A stretch of 64,000 bases of DNA from Liolophura sinensis (GCF_032854445.1 NC_088304.1:6523704-6587703), one strand, 5' to 3'. Numbered from the stretch's first letter, positions 36,198 to 47,124 are shown. A program made the numbers and translations. Notes: a model not told the origin generated them from the letters alone.

Positions 36198-36548
36198 CAA
36201 GAAAGCTACTCTATAGGTTTACTTACATACATATTACGTTAATAGATTTCATAACAGTGAGGTGATGTATGACTGATAAAGCGACCTTGTAATCCAAATA
36301 TTGTCTGGCTGAAAAAAAATCTCTAAAATTCGTCATGTGTCATTTATATACATTTTTTCTTGGTTCTTTCAATAGCCTTTTCTTCTTTCTTTTTCTATTC
36401 TGTTCCTTTAGTCGTTTCAATAAGATCGACCGTGTGAAAATTATATGCCTGCATGATTTGCACTATTACGATATGAGGAAAAGTAGTTGATCATTTCATA
36501 TACTGTTTGGCATCTTTGTGGAGAGTACGTGTACCATATATACAGGTA

Positions 36549-37128
36549 CTGAAACGCATTAAAAACGCACCAGAGGTAAAAAGTAGAAATGACGTTAAAC
36601 CAAGTTTTATTTGGTTTTGGATGTGTATTACATTCACACTCAGATAAGTCAGTTACGCATTAGTAATGACAAGTGTCATTGGAAAGTACACGCGGCACGT
36701 AAACCAAAGGCACGAAGTCGCCGGCGTACAGTATCGGCCCCGACAACTTCTTGACAGAGGATGGTAGCTACTGTTCTGGACGCTGAATGTGTATGATCAC
36801 GTAGACGAGCTCTCACAATCTGTCGGTCTTCTCTTGATGTTGTAACACTTGTTTGCCCTGGTCGTTGACAGTTTATGGTACTTGTGATGGTACTGTGATG
36901 ACATCCAAACCTTGCTGCTATGACCCTTGTAGTCAGGCCAACTTCAATCAAGGCAGTGACACGCTCCCGTTCCTCGGGTGTCAATCGCGGCATTGCGTCC
37001 TCAGTTCTATTCCGCTGCTACGGCGATTATGCGGGTAGCCTTCGAATGACTTCCCTTTATACCCCATTTCTGCACCCACAAGTAATGACACTTTTCGTGC
37101 TTTTCAGGAGTAAAAACGTGTTTTTCAG
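36549..37128 (-). mobile_element. Internally deleted Tc1/mariner-like element
   Basis: A minus-strand frame (36993 to 36676) starts MPRLTPEERERVTALIEVGL and looks like the N-terminal helix-turn-helix half of a Tc1-type transposase. It stops after about 105 residues, with no DDE catalytic part. Imperfect inverted ends are visible: ctgaaacgcattaaaaacgc on the left, and on the right a sequence reading ctgaaaaacacgtttttac on the other strand. The exact ends are uncertain. Confidence 0.6.
36676..36993 (-). pseudogene. Truncated Tc1-type transposase (DNA-binding half only)
   Basis: 105 residues resembling the start of the full transposase at 61830 (both begin MPRL, and both have a second HTH ending RRLRAFGLRA or RNRLREHGLRA). 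The GRPR linker motif is degraded to QRPGQT. Without the catalytic Asp/Asp/Glu it cannot transpose. It could still bind ends as a repressor, but that is speculation. Confidence 0.7.
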
Positions 37129-37512
37129 CCCTGTTTCCTGTTGCGTTTTGTGACGACTCACACAAACTTTATCAAACAACTTCTTTGGGGCTTCCTTAAC
37201 TTCTAACCATGGAGATTTCCGTTGTTATTCTCAAACTATCATGATATTTTTATGGATTCGTGTTGGTGTGTTTTTAAAGTGGGTCATCACATAAATGAGT
37301 TTGTGAAGTCGTGAAAATTGTTATATTCAAAACCATCTCCGTTGTTTTCGTACCCTGACGTTTTTCTGTTCTGTTTGATATCATGCAGGGACACTCATAT
37401 CCGTTTATGTTTATTTTCTACACACAAGGTTTATTGTTAAAAGTAATATAGTTGCTCGTGCGATTTACACACGTGGTTGTCGTGCAACTAATATCTGCGA
37501 GGTGATCAGATT

Positions 37513-37768
37513 TGTTTATTTATTTTTTTGATTGGCTTTTTACGCCGTACTCAAGAATATTTCACTTATACGACGGCGGCCAGCATTGTGGGGAGAGGAA
37601 ACCGGGCAGAGCACGGGGGAAACGCACGGCCATCCGCAGGTTGCTGCAACATCTTCCCACGTTCGGAGAAGAAGCCGGCATGTGCTGAACTTGAACTCAC
37701 AACGACCCCATTGGTGAGAGGCTCCTAGGTCATTACGCTGCGCTAGCGCGCTAACCAACTGAGCCACT
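37513..37768 (-). repeat. tRNA-derived SINE, full length
   Basis: Well-preserved copy ending in the tRNA-like head gctaaccaactgagccactg. It abuts the intron end before the CaaX-protein exon. Confidence 0.94.
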
Positions 37769-37859
37769 GTAATGAGATTTCAGTCTGAAATTATGTATAT
37801 ACATGAAGTTTTGACATTGCTATATCGTCTTCTCAGTTTGTTGTTATTTTCCGTTCAAG

Positions 37860-38407
37860 GTAAAAGGAAAGGCTCCAGAAGAGCTGTCTGTCCTCACATA
37901 TCGGGGAAGGTGAGACCTCGTGCGAAATCTCCGCCAACACCCAGTGTGGAGAAGTGTAAAGACGACATAACTGACCTGATCAATTCAACTCTTGGGGACA
38001 TATTTGAGAAAGGCTCTGCAAGTCCACTCCATGACGACACATGGTTCGAAAACAAGGGGCGAGAAAATGAAAACGAAAATGACTTGCGAGCGGCTGCTCA
38101 AACCGAAAGTGAAAGTCTTGGAGGACAGGACAGAAGTTTGAGGATGGAGCCTACCGGTGACAGAATTCAGTTCATTAAAGATCACAATGGAGCGCCTAAA
38201 ATTAACATTCAGTATTCGTCGCCGGACAATTTTAGCCTGGATAAGCTAGACACAGAGATCATGACCGACTCGGATTATGTGTCTTGTCAAGGGAGTCTAC
38301 TCTCTCTGACTCCCAGCGAGAAGCTTGACCCCGAAAAGCTCGAAGCACGGACCGGAAAAGGCAAGAAATCTCCGAAAACACCGGAGAGGGAGTGTGTGAT
38401 ATCATGA
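37860..38407 (+). CDS. Last exon of an unidentified gene, product with CaaX box
   Basis: I do not recognise the protein. A strong acceptor (ttgttattttccgttcaag) precedes 37860 and the frame then runs 181 codons to TGA at 38405. The in-frame ATG upstream at 37772 directly follows a SINE and reads through the polypyrimidine tract, so I treat it as intronic. The peptide is hydrophilic, rich in S, D, E and K and probably disordered. Basic segments lie at the start (KRKGSRRAVCPH) and near the end (KGKKSPKTPERE). It ends CVIS, a CaaX motif whose final Ser favours farnesylation, so membrane anchoring is a reasonable inference. Upstream exons should lie on the plus strand to the left but were not identified. 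The gene is tail-to-tail with the guanylate cyclase locus. Confidence 0.6.
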
Positions 38408-38951
38408 AGTAAAATGAAAGTTCGATAGCTAGTTTTACTGAAAATGCATGTAGGCTATTTTCCACATATACAATTTGTTTTATAGTTTAAACGATCATTA
38501 GAACAAATGCCAAACAAATGACAAATATCGCCAACGAATCTGTATACATGAAGTTGTAAATATGTATGATGTGAATGTCAGGGGATTTATCACGTACAAC
38601 TGGCGACGGACAGTGGGTTGGTCCGCCGTTATCGCCGTACAGCGACACAAAACACCAGTCAAGTAAGTAAATAAGTGTAAATATGTGTAATACATCACTG
38701 AGATAAATGATTATTTGAAGGAGTGCAGATATTGTTGGTGCTTGCCTGTTTGAGGAAGTGAATGTTCGTTAACTGTACTTAATGTATTTCTTGTTACATA
38801 TGGCGTACAGGCTTGCTCTTTTATATCCCGGTACTGATTATCCCCATTAGCCTCCGCATTTGGATATTTGATCGAAATTGTTAAATATACAGTGTGTATA
38901 AATGTACATATTGTTTGTAGAGCAGGTTAAGAATTTGAGAGGGTGCAAGAT

Positions 38952-39025
<74 letters not shown>

Positions 39026-39345
39026 CCTGTAGTATAGAATACGTAAGTACAAGTAATTTAGAATGTTGAGAATTTCACTAGACAACCAACTTTTCAGTGT
39101 TACAGTAAACTGACATACTGACATTTTTAACAACCAATTGCTAAAGGAATACAACAAAGACAACGTAAGGTATTGTCAACGGAAAATGCAACCAAAAACA
39201 ACCTTAGTTTGGGATATGGTTTTCAACTATCTATCTGGTGACATTTTCTCCGTGTTTTATTTTATTCCACTTCGAGTGTTTTGGTTTTAACAGCCAGTCT
39301 ACTTGCTAACTTGAATATATTGTGGAATGTGACACTGAATAAATT
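38408..39345 (+). other. Possible 3' UTR of the CaaX-protein gene
   Basis: Non-coding DNA after the stop with an (AT)n run. AATAAA at 39338-39343 is a candidate poly(A) signal. A short SINE-tail-like fragment lies near 38620-38680. Confidence 0.3.
38954..39022. repeat. (AT)n microsatellite
   Basis: About 34 uninterrupted AT dinucleotides. Confidence 0.98.
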
Positions 39346-39563
39346 ACCTTGGCCAGCAAAGTTATTTACTCTGTACTGTATTTGGGGACCTTTTCGTGGA
39401 AAGAAGGATGCTTAGATTTGGTAGGGTGCCTACTTGTGCACGTTGTCGGTCGTATTAGTTGTGAGCTGTGCACACGGCTCCTTTACACACGTAGCTGTCG
39501 ACTGGTCAGTTATCCTGATCGTGTGTTTCAACCCAAGTACAAAACAATAGCATTTCTTATTAT

Positions 39564-39769
39564 TCATTTATTTATTTGATTGGTGTTTTACGCCGCACTC
39601 AAGAATATTTTACTTATACAACGGCGGCCAGCATTATGGTGAGCGGAAAAACCCACGGCCATCCGCACGTTGCTGACGTACGGCCGGAGAGGAAGCCAAC
39701 ATGAGCTGGGCATGAACTCACAGCGACTGGACTGTTAGAGGCTCCTGGGTCATTGCACTGCGCTGGCAC
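39564..39769 (-). repeat. tRNA-derived SINE with internal deletion
   Basis: Tail and body present, about 30 bp missing in the middle, and head truncated at the start of the 45-bp tandem array. Confidence 0.9.
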
Positions 39770-39775
39770 AGATCA

Positions 39776-40095
39776 ACAGTTTGCTATTACAAAATATGGT
39801 TAAAATCTGAACATAAAGTAACGGTAGGCTATTACAAAATATGACTAAAAGCATAAAAGAAACTAACAGTTTGCTATTACAAAATATAGCTAAAAGCCGG
39901 ACACAAAGTAATAGTTTGCTATTACAAAATATGGTCAAAAGCCGAACACAAAAGAACAGTTTGCTTTTACAAAATATAGTTTAAAGCCGAACGCAAAATA
40001 ACAGTTTGCTATTACAGACTACCTCTAAATGCCAAACACGAAGTAACAAATTGCTTTTTCAGGATATGGCTAAAGGCCGAACACAAAGTAACGGT
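39776..40095. repeat. About 45-bp tandem repeat, 7 degenerate copies
   Basis: The units contain aacagtttgctattacaaaa followed by a variant of tatggctaaaagccgaacac. The array begins right at the broken head of the SINE at 39564-39769. Confidence 0.85.
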
Positions 40096-42841
40096 ACCCT
40101 ATGCTATATATACCGCTGAATATATATATGGTAAGGCTTTCACGTATACCTTTCCTCATGTCTACTAAAAGCAACAAATCTGTGATCTGATAGAATAACG
40201 CTGCATGTCAATATCGATAATTATACAGTCCAAATATTTTCGCAAAATGACTGATTTCTGAGCCAGTTGTAATTAAGTGATGGCTGTTAATAATTTTTGA
40301 TAATGTGAAACCAGTATTTTGTTTCCTATACATATATACATTAACATGGCTTAACGTCTTAACATATGTACCTATTCCTCGCCGTAAATGAGCTGGATCA
40401 TGCAAATTATCTCCTAGGGAGTTCGCACTTTTGGGATCAGCCGAGTGTCGTTTTCATATACTTCATAGTTCAGTTTTATAGACCTTGAAACCCGCAGAAC
40501 TTTACCTTGTACAGATGATGATCAGTCTAAAAAGTTTCCTTGAGTACTTAATTTCGTATTTTGAACTTGATGGCGACACATGGGACTGTAAATATCCCGC
40601 TGGGCTCACATTTTGTGGTCAGGAGAAGGATACTACTTCATCAACTCATTTTCAAGGAATTTTGTATTCTTATATGTCAAAACCATGTGTCAAATCTCTG
40701 TCAGACCATTCCGTCAGATGCAAATCTTCCATATGGTAAATCCTTACGTTTCCGATGCTACGAACAACATGGTAGGTCCTCAGAGACAAGTGAATGCCAA
40801 TTTACCGTTCACTCATGATAACGATATTGTTTGATCTTCATCGATCGATAGTGTCTCTGGAACACGATGGCACGTCCATTGTGTTTTACACCAAGACCCT
40901 CGTGTTAAGCACCATATATTTATAGAATATACGAGCAAGAAATTTTCGGTTGTTCGATATTTATATATAGCACCATATAAGACCTGGTCTGCTAATTGAT
41001 TCACTATATCGACGTCTTTGACTAAGATCTACGTTTGCTCACTGCCTTTGTCCATGACTAACCCTGCTAATGCTTCATTGGACAAAAATGAACTCCAAGA
41101 ACATCGGACCTAATTAACAGTGATCATATCTTTCTTCAAAAAAACAACTCAGATAACAGAATACTAAATGTAAGATCGGAATACATCACTGAGTGAAGTG
41201 TCGGGAACTCGCACGTAGATGTACATGTCATACAAGATCACTTGACACTCAAGACATTTTGCCTCTTGCAAAAACTGTTTCAGAACACATTTTGCTTCTT
41301 CTTCTTCCACAATGACGTGTTATTGCACTAAAGTAGGGGACAAGAACTGTAGAAAGCATAGGATTACGATTCTGATTTCTATTCCAGATTATCGTCAGAA
41401 AGATTGCTGAACGCTTAAAAGTGACACAGAATCGTTTCTGATTGGCTGGGGTGAAAGACAGGTAAGTTCATAAATCTGGAAAACAGCCTTTAACACTGAT
41501 TGATAATAAATCACGAAGAACTTGTGTAAATTCTGTCAGTCCGTGACTGTAGGCTTTCTGGTGTCCCACACATGGAGAAATGGAGTCAAATTTGCCAGCA
41601 AACATCACACAAAACTAAACCATTCACAAAAATAAACTCCATTCCAATGTGTTAAAGGTCAATTCTCCAACAACCTGCTTTCTGCTGTTTGCTTTACTGT
41701 CGATTAATGTTCCGCTTACACCGTGAGGTTGATGATAAAGACTTCGTGTCCTTAATCCTTTCGCCAATTGTTCTTATCAACACAACACATTAAAGGACCT
41801 TCAAATCTTTCATTTCAGTTCATTTCGTATCTCATCTAGTCCATCCAGTAGAGTGTATTATTTTTCATATACCGCCATAATTATGTAACGATTGTTTTTC
41901 ATTGGACAATAATCTCCTTCGTTGTCCTGATCGACTTTCCATTCAGCCAATAGGTTGTGAGCATTCCTTTTCCCTATTAGAAATACAACAAATAAACTAT
42001 TACCTGAATGCCGGTTTTGCTTTCATCGGTTTTTGATCAAATATGTTTAGAGAAATGACAACGACCATACTGATAAAAGTCGGTGCAGGCAAAATATGCA
42101 TGTTTTACATTATCAAAAGTCTTACAAAATGGTGTACTCTGCCGCTTGCCGTTCTCAACTTTCCCCAAAATTATGTGCCCCAAAGCCATGAGCACACCAT
42201 GACGATGGTCACGTGATTCATCATAGCCGCGATTATCAACTTACCTTGATCGCCATTTGACCTCGCTTTGTCATTTGGTAACCTTTGAACTTTGACAGAG
42301 CATTGTAGGTTTGCTCACTAATGTGGATCTTTAAAGCTGCAACACAAACGTCGAGAAAAAAAGTATTAAATATTTTAGAGCATTTGTTTGTTGTATGAAA
42401 TGATAAGGATATGCATTAGTTACATAAAATGAAAACAGATCTTCCCAGGAAGGAAGAGGGCGAAGTGATGGTACAGGTAGCACCGTTCTGTGGGGATTTC
42501 CCACTATTGTCTTGAGACATTCAGCTGATCACATCGGATTTCAAATGGACGCAAAAGTTTCAACACGAGAATTTTTGTTATAAAACTCCAACCTTGAAAA
42601 TCCATACATCGATAACACTATCCGTGAAACGACAATAAAATATAATCGACAAAGTAGCCTGATCCAGGGATTCACAGTGCTCACTTGTTACATCGATATC
42701 AAATCCGCTTTTGCGATTTTTCTTCCATTTTACGAGTAAATCATTTTGTTCATACATTTTGAAAGAGCCTCTTTAAAAACATTTGATCGTTTTTATAGAG
42801 TCGTCACATATGAAATAATTTTGCACCCAACAAATACTTAG

Positions 42842-43060
42842 GATTGGGGCCGATTCCACACAGCCATATCTGACTTAAGTCAAAATTTGAAATATGATCT
42901 CTAAGCATATTTTTGGGTTTTAGAAATTTAAATTTTGTACCCCTCATCAATGTTATCTTCAGCCAAATGTGTCCAAATTTCAACTTCCAGTACCAAAATT
43001 TGTTATAGAGTTTTTAAATTTTGACTTAAGTCAGAAAGGGCCTTGTAAAACAGAAATCAG
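42842..43060. mobile_element. MITE-like element with perfect 19-bp inverted repeats
   Basis: ctgacttaagtcaaaattt at 42870-42888 is matched by its exact reverse complement at 43016-43034. The outer flanks are also partly complementary. There is no coding capacity. The outer limits are approximate. Confidence 0.7.
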
Positions 43061-43544
43061 TTATTAAAAAATCTAGAAATATGACAGCGGTAAAAACACA
43101 TGGCATTCTTTATTTAAATCCAGGTTTTATGTGACAAGTGGTACCGTCATGAGCAATATCGGACAACACAGAGTATGACTAACGCCGTAGAATTCGATAT
43201 ATCATTGGTATGCGATGCTGGTCATTGTCATGGCTGGAACAGTGCCTGGAATATCCTTTGGCAATAATTTGATGAACTTTCTCACATGTGCTCAGATATG
43301 TCAGTGGGCATGCTTTATTAATGTAAGGCGAACTTCACGTAAGACGACCCTGATCCTGCGAGTCTAATCGACAACCACAACAACTTAAAAATTCCCTAGG
43401 CGAAAAGGGACGTTCATATTGGGAGATCATTTAGATACGACATGGGAAAAGGTGCTTATGTCCTCACATCAAAGAAAAAACTGACAAGTGAGCCCTCAAC
43501 GGATGAGCAGTCTAGATTTCCCCCAATTAAGACTAGTAATCTTT

Positions 43545-43580
43545 CAAAGGTCGCGAGTTCGAATCCAGCTCTGGCGGTGC
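43545..43580 (+). repeat. Box B-like tRNA-SINE fragment
   Basis: ggtcgcgagttcgaatccag is a good tRNA T-arm/box B sequence and differs from the main SINE. There is no matching tRNA body, so it is a fragment, not a gene. Confidence 0.45.
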
Positions 43581-43597
43581 ACTAATTTCCCACTCAC

Positions 43598-43681
43598 CGA
43601 GCCCGTTAGACTCCATCCTGGAGGCTGTGTTGACAGTGTCCCCGAACAGACAGTATCGTGGCATGACCAGTCCTACCACAC
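43598..43681 (-). CDS. Guanylate cyclase catalytic exon, last one found
   Basis: Acceptor ttgttacag, donor gtgagt. 84 bp, phase 1 in and 1 out. It contains [20 protein letters not shown] and RMESNGL, with the Cys that selects guanine and the Asn/Arg transition-state residues. The donor implies at least one more exon, which I could not find. Confidence 0.94.
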
Positions 43682-43719
43682 CTGTAACAACAAACGCCCT
43701 GGTATCAGGTGTAACGCCC

Positions 43720-44335
43720 AGCATTAACCATAAAGGCATACGTTCAGTAAGCATAAGGTACACTAGCCATAAACCCAAGTAAGCGTACAGTACATTAGCC
43801 ATAAAGCTCAGTGAGCATAAGGTACATTATCCATAAAGCTCAGTAAGCATAATGTACATTAACCATAAAGCTCAGTAAGCATAATGTACATTAACCATAA
43901 AGCCCAGTAAGCATAAGGGAACATTAACCATAAAGACCATTAGGCATAATATACATTAACCATAAAGCTCAGTAAGCATAATGTACATTAACCATAAAGC
44001 CCAGTAAGCATAAGGTACATTAACCATAAAGCCCAGTAAGCATAATGTAAATTAACCATAAAGCCCAGTAAGCAGAAAGTACATTAACCATAAAGCTCAG
44101 TAAGCATAATGTACATTAACCATAAAGCTCAGTAAGCATAATGTACATTAACCATAAAGCCCAGTAAGCATAAGGTACATTAACCATAAAGCCCAGTAAG
44201 CATAAGGTACATTATCCATAAAGCTCAGTAAGCATAATGCACATTAACCATAAAGCCCAGTAAGCATGATGTACATTAACCATAAAGCCCAGAAAGCATA
44301 AGGTACATTAACCATAAAGACCATTAGGCATAAAC
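43720..44335. repeat. Minisatellite, 31-32-bp units, about 19 copies
   Basis: Unit: cattaaccataaagcccagt plus aagcataaggta, with variation in c/t and g/t positions. It fills much of the intron between the last two cyclase exons found. Confidence 0.95.
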
Positions 44336-44768
44336 GCATAAAGCATTTAGATGTTTTATCAGAATGCAAATATGACCGATTCCACTTAATGACTTTATAA
44401 CAAGAAAACGCGCGCAAGAATTTTTCGGTTGTTCGATGACACTTCTGTTTCATGAATGAAAGAAACCAAAGCACCCGGGATTAATGTTGTAGGAAGGCGT
44501 TTTTGAAAAGAACCCCCCATCCAGCCCGCTCCTTGCTTATTGCCCAATTTGCGTACCCAACATCCACTGGGTGTCTGTGCGCAGCAGTGAAAATGATAAT
44601 TCTGGGAGACTGTTCCGCTCTTGGATCTTCAAATCTACTATAGTTCCACGACTCCAATTTTCGTGAATGTGTCTCAGCTCTTTGAAATGTATTTTGAATT
44701 AGTCCAAGCAGGTTAGTTTTGCAGAAGAATACTAATTATATTAAACGGAAGACAGATTCCGTATATAC

Positions 44769-44958
44769 CTGCACAGCAAGCACCGTTGTGGAAGCCAACA
44801 CGGAGCTGTATGATTTCTCCCCGGCGATGGCGGATAACGAACGTCTGAGCCGATTCCAGCACCCGAAGAGACATGTCGGCAATTTCCGTCACATGTCGAG
44901 ATCCGTTTTTCACCGGGATCCCGCTGACGACCATGTACGAGTCTCCGATCGTCTCCAC
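44769..44958 (-). CDS. Guanylate cyclase catalytic exon
   Basis: Acceptor cattaccag, donor gtatat. 190 bp, phase 0 in and 1 out. It contains VETIGDSYMVVSGIPVKNG, with the guanine-selecting Glu and the second metal Asp present, and RVGFHNGACCAG, where the family usually has H-T-G-P. Confidence 0.93.
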
Positions 44959-45147
44959 CTGGTAATGGTCGGTCAATGAAATAACCTCCACGGCCCAGTT
45001 GTTCAAAAGTGTATTAGGTAATACTGGTATTAAGTCATATTTTATATTTAAAAATTTAGCCAAACTCAGCAGCCGATGCAGTTCTCCGGAGTTAAAATAC
45101 AACAGCAGCAGTTTTAGTTCATATTTAATATACTGGGGGTGGGGGGG

Positions 45148-45417
45148 GGGGCTCCGTGGCTCAGTCGGTTAGCGCGCTAGCGCAGCGTAATGATCCAGAA
45201 GCCTCTCACCAATGCGGTCGCTGTGAGTTCAAGTCCAGCTCATGCTGGCTTCCTCTCCGGCCGTAAGTGGGAAGGTCTGCCAGCAACCTGCGGATGGTCG
45301 TGGGTTTCCCCCGGGCTCTGCCCGGTTTCCTCCCACCATAATGCTGGCCGCCGTCGTATAAGTGAAATATTCTTGAGTACGGCGTAAAACACCAATCAAA
45401 TAAATAAATAAATAAAT
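45148..45417 (+). repeat. tRNA-derived SINE, full length
   Basis: One of the best copies: ggctccgtggctcagtcggt head to (aaat)n. Directly preceded by a G-run at 45137-45148. Confidence 0.95.
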
Positions 45418-45544
45418 ATACTGGAAAACAATTTTTAGGCCAAGCAGAAACTTGAAAATGTGGCTTGAAGTTTAAGGTATTAAGTCTTACACTAAAATAA
45501 CAGAAATGCCTTTGTTCAGTGCATTTAGAATAAAACCCTAACTG

Positions 45545-45660
45545 AGGTAAATTGTTAAGAAGTGTGTTTTCACCAAATACGCGTGACCATGTTGTATGGC
45601 ATCACACTGTCGTCTCTGCTCTGGTTTTACTCTCCAGATTGCTGTCATTTACTTTTGGGC
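45545..45660 (+). repeat. Dispersed intron repeat C, copy 1
   Basis: 'gcgtgaccatgttgtatggc' and 'atcacactgtcgtctctgct' match copies at 58631 and 60628. Confidence 0.75.
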
Positions 45661-45978
45661 AAAGGTTATTTACAGATTAGATTTTTCAAGAAATTATTAA
45701 TTTGAAGTTTTTATCAGAGCACAACCGTGCGAAAGCAGATCAATTTGGACACTGCTAAGTCATCGGCCCTCTGGTCAAGTAGACCCCGTCAGATCTCTGT
45801 CGTGTGTGAGAAACCTTAAATCAAACTGTTTACGCTATTTTGTGCAGTGTTATGATTTCCTAACCAGACAGTACCAACTTCTCTATCTATCATGAATATA
45901 ACATAATACAATACATGACTTACAACACAGAGATTGAAACCCTCTCTTTACATTATCACGATAACAAAGAAATCTGAC

Positions 45979-46171
45979 CTTGTAGACGTCAAAGGTCGCT
46001 GAGAGGTTATCGAGCATTTCCTAGAGGTCATTCAAGAGGACCACCACTTCCATGGGCGAGCTCTCCGCCGCCAGTTCCATGAAGCCTACGATGCCCGAGA
46101 AGTAAACCGTGGCTTCCTCATACAATTCCGGGTACACATACTCGCCCTGTTTTAATTTGTCCGCTACTACT
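45979..46171 (-). pseudogene. Guanylate cyclase catalytic exon with TAG stop and lost metal ligand
   Basis: Acceptor ttcatacag, donor gtcaga. 193 bp, phase 2 in and 0 out. It reads [20 protein letters not shown], then [10 protein letters not shown], where the family has FSDIVGF: GGC replaces the Asp codon of the first Mg-binding residue. After VVVLLNDL comes TAG (46023-46021), where the family has Tyr, then EMLDNLSATFDVYK in the same frame. Confidence 0.9.
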
Positions 46172-46318
46172 CTGTATGAAAAGGTAAGACCAAAATCTGA
46201 ATTTCTGATTTGCGATAATAATTTGGATTCTTGACGACAAAAGAATCAGCATATAGAGAGTAGTGATGTGACTTTGTTGGTATGAGGTGTTCTTGATCTT
46301 GATGAAAGATTTCTTCCT

Positions 46319-46490
46319 TTATTTTTTTTATTTTTCGATGTTTTACGCCGTACTCAACAATATTTCATTTATACTATACATCGGCCAGCGTTACGGTGGA
46401 AAACCGGACATGTTCCGGGGAGTCCCATGACCATCTGCAGGTTGCTGGAGACTTTTCCACGTACGACCGGACCGGAAGCCGGCATAAGTC
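46319..46490 (-). repeat. SINE, head truncated
   Basis: Tail and body to cggaccggaagccggcat, about 150 bp from a cyclase exon. Confidence 0.87.
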
Positions 46491-46983
46491 TTAGCTGAAA
46501 GCCTGTTTTCAACAAAGTTATGTCTTGCACCGCCTTTCATGGTATATTTACTGACCAAGCTCCCATATACTGCTAATATCCTCCACTCGAGTTCCAGCAA
46601 CCACGACTAAAAAAATGGTGGTCATGCTAGGTTGATATGTTGTAGAGAAATGTGCAAGCTGCATATGGTGGTATGGCATAGTACAACGCGAAAGTTAATA
46701 GGGTATACAGTTTTGAGGTTGAAGTTGACAAATTTACTATATAAACAGTAAGGAAAATCAATGCGCTCGTGTATCCCGCAGCTGTCTCCCTACAGCTCTC
46801 CGCTCATAAGCATGTATAAAAGGAGAGGAACGTTAGAACGTCTTACAACATCATCCGCATTGTTATCTTCTTTGCTTACCCACCTAATTACACATAAATA
46901 CAAAAGTCAGGGTAAAACTGCACCAGTAATAATACTTCCTCACTTTACTCTTGTCACTGACACCGTACAAATACATAACTTAC

Positions 46984-47124
46984 GTGGGGAGCATCTGGCC
47001 TAACAGCGAATCCGTTTTCACTTTTTCTTCCCTTAGCGCCATGGTTCTGTCACGTACAATGTCCTCCAGATTGCTGGAGTACGATTCCAGTTTTTGTACG
47101 ATGCGGTCCATAATACTGATTCTT
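46984..47124 (-). CDS. Guanylate cyclase dimerisation-helix exon
   Basis: Acceptor tttatcaacag, donor gtaagt. 141 bp, phase 2 in and 2 out. It contains MDRIVQKLESYSSNLEDIV and LLGQMLP, the signalling helix that joins the pseudokinase to the cyclase. Confidence 0.93.

Larger units (their letters stand above)
40096..43590. other. No gene recognised; one MITE
   Basis: I looked here on the minus strand for the missing C-terminal cyclase exon (HVS, KGKG and TYWL-type motifs) and found none. The only clear structure is the inverted-repeat element at 42842-43060. Confidence 0.45.

Noticed and set aside
37772-37859. ATG and hydrophobic stretch (VLTLLYRLLSLLLFSV) as a signal peptide start for the CaaX protein
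   Set aside because: It reads through a textbook polypyrimidine tract and acceptor and begins right after a SINE, so it is more likely intron.
40480-40640. Minus-strand HVSP after ttacag as the missing cyclase C-terminal exon
   Set aside because: The phase does not fit the donor at 43598, and the residues after HVSP do not follow the family.
43720-44335. Regular short repeats resembling a CRISPR array
   Set aside because: There are no spacers between units; it is a head-to-tail minisatellite in an animal intron.
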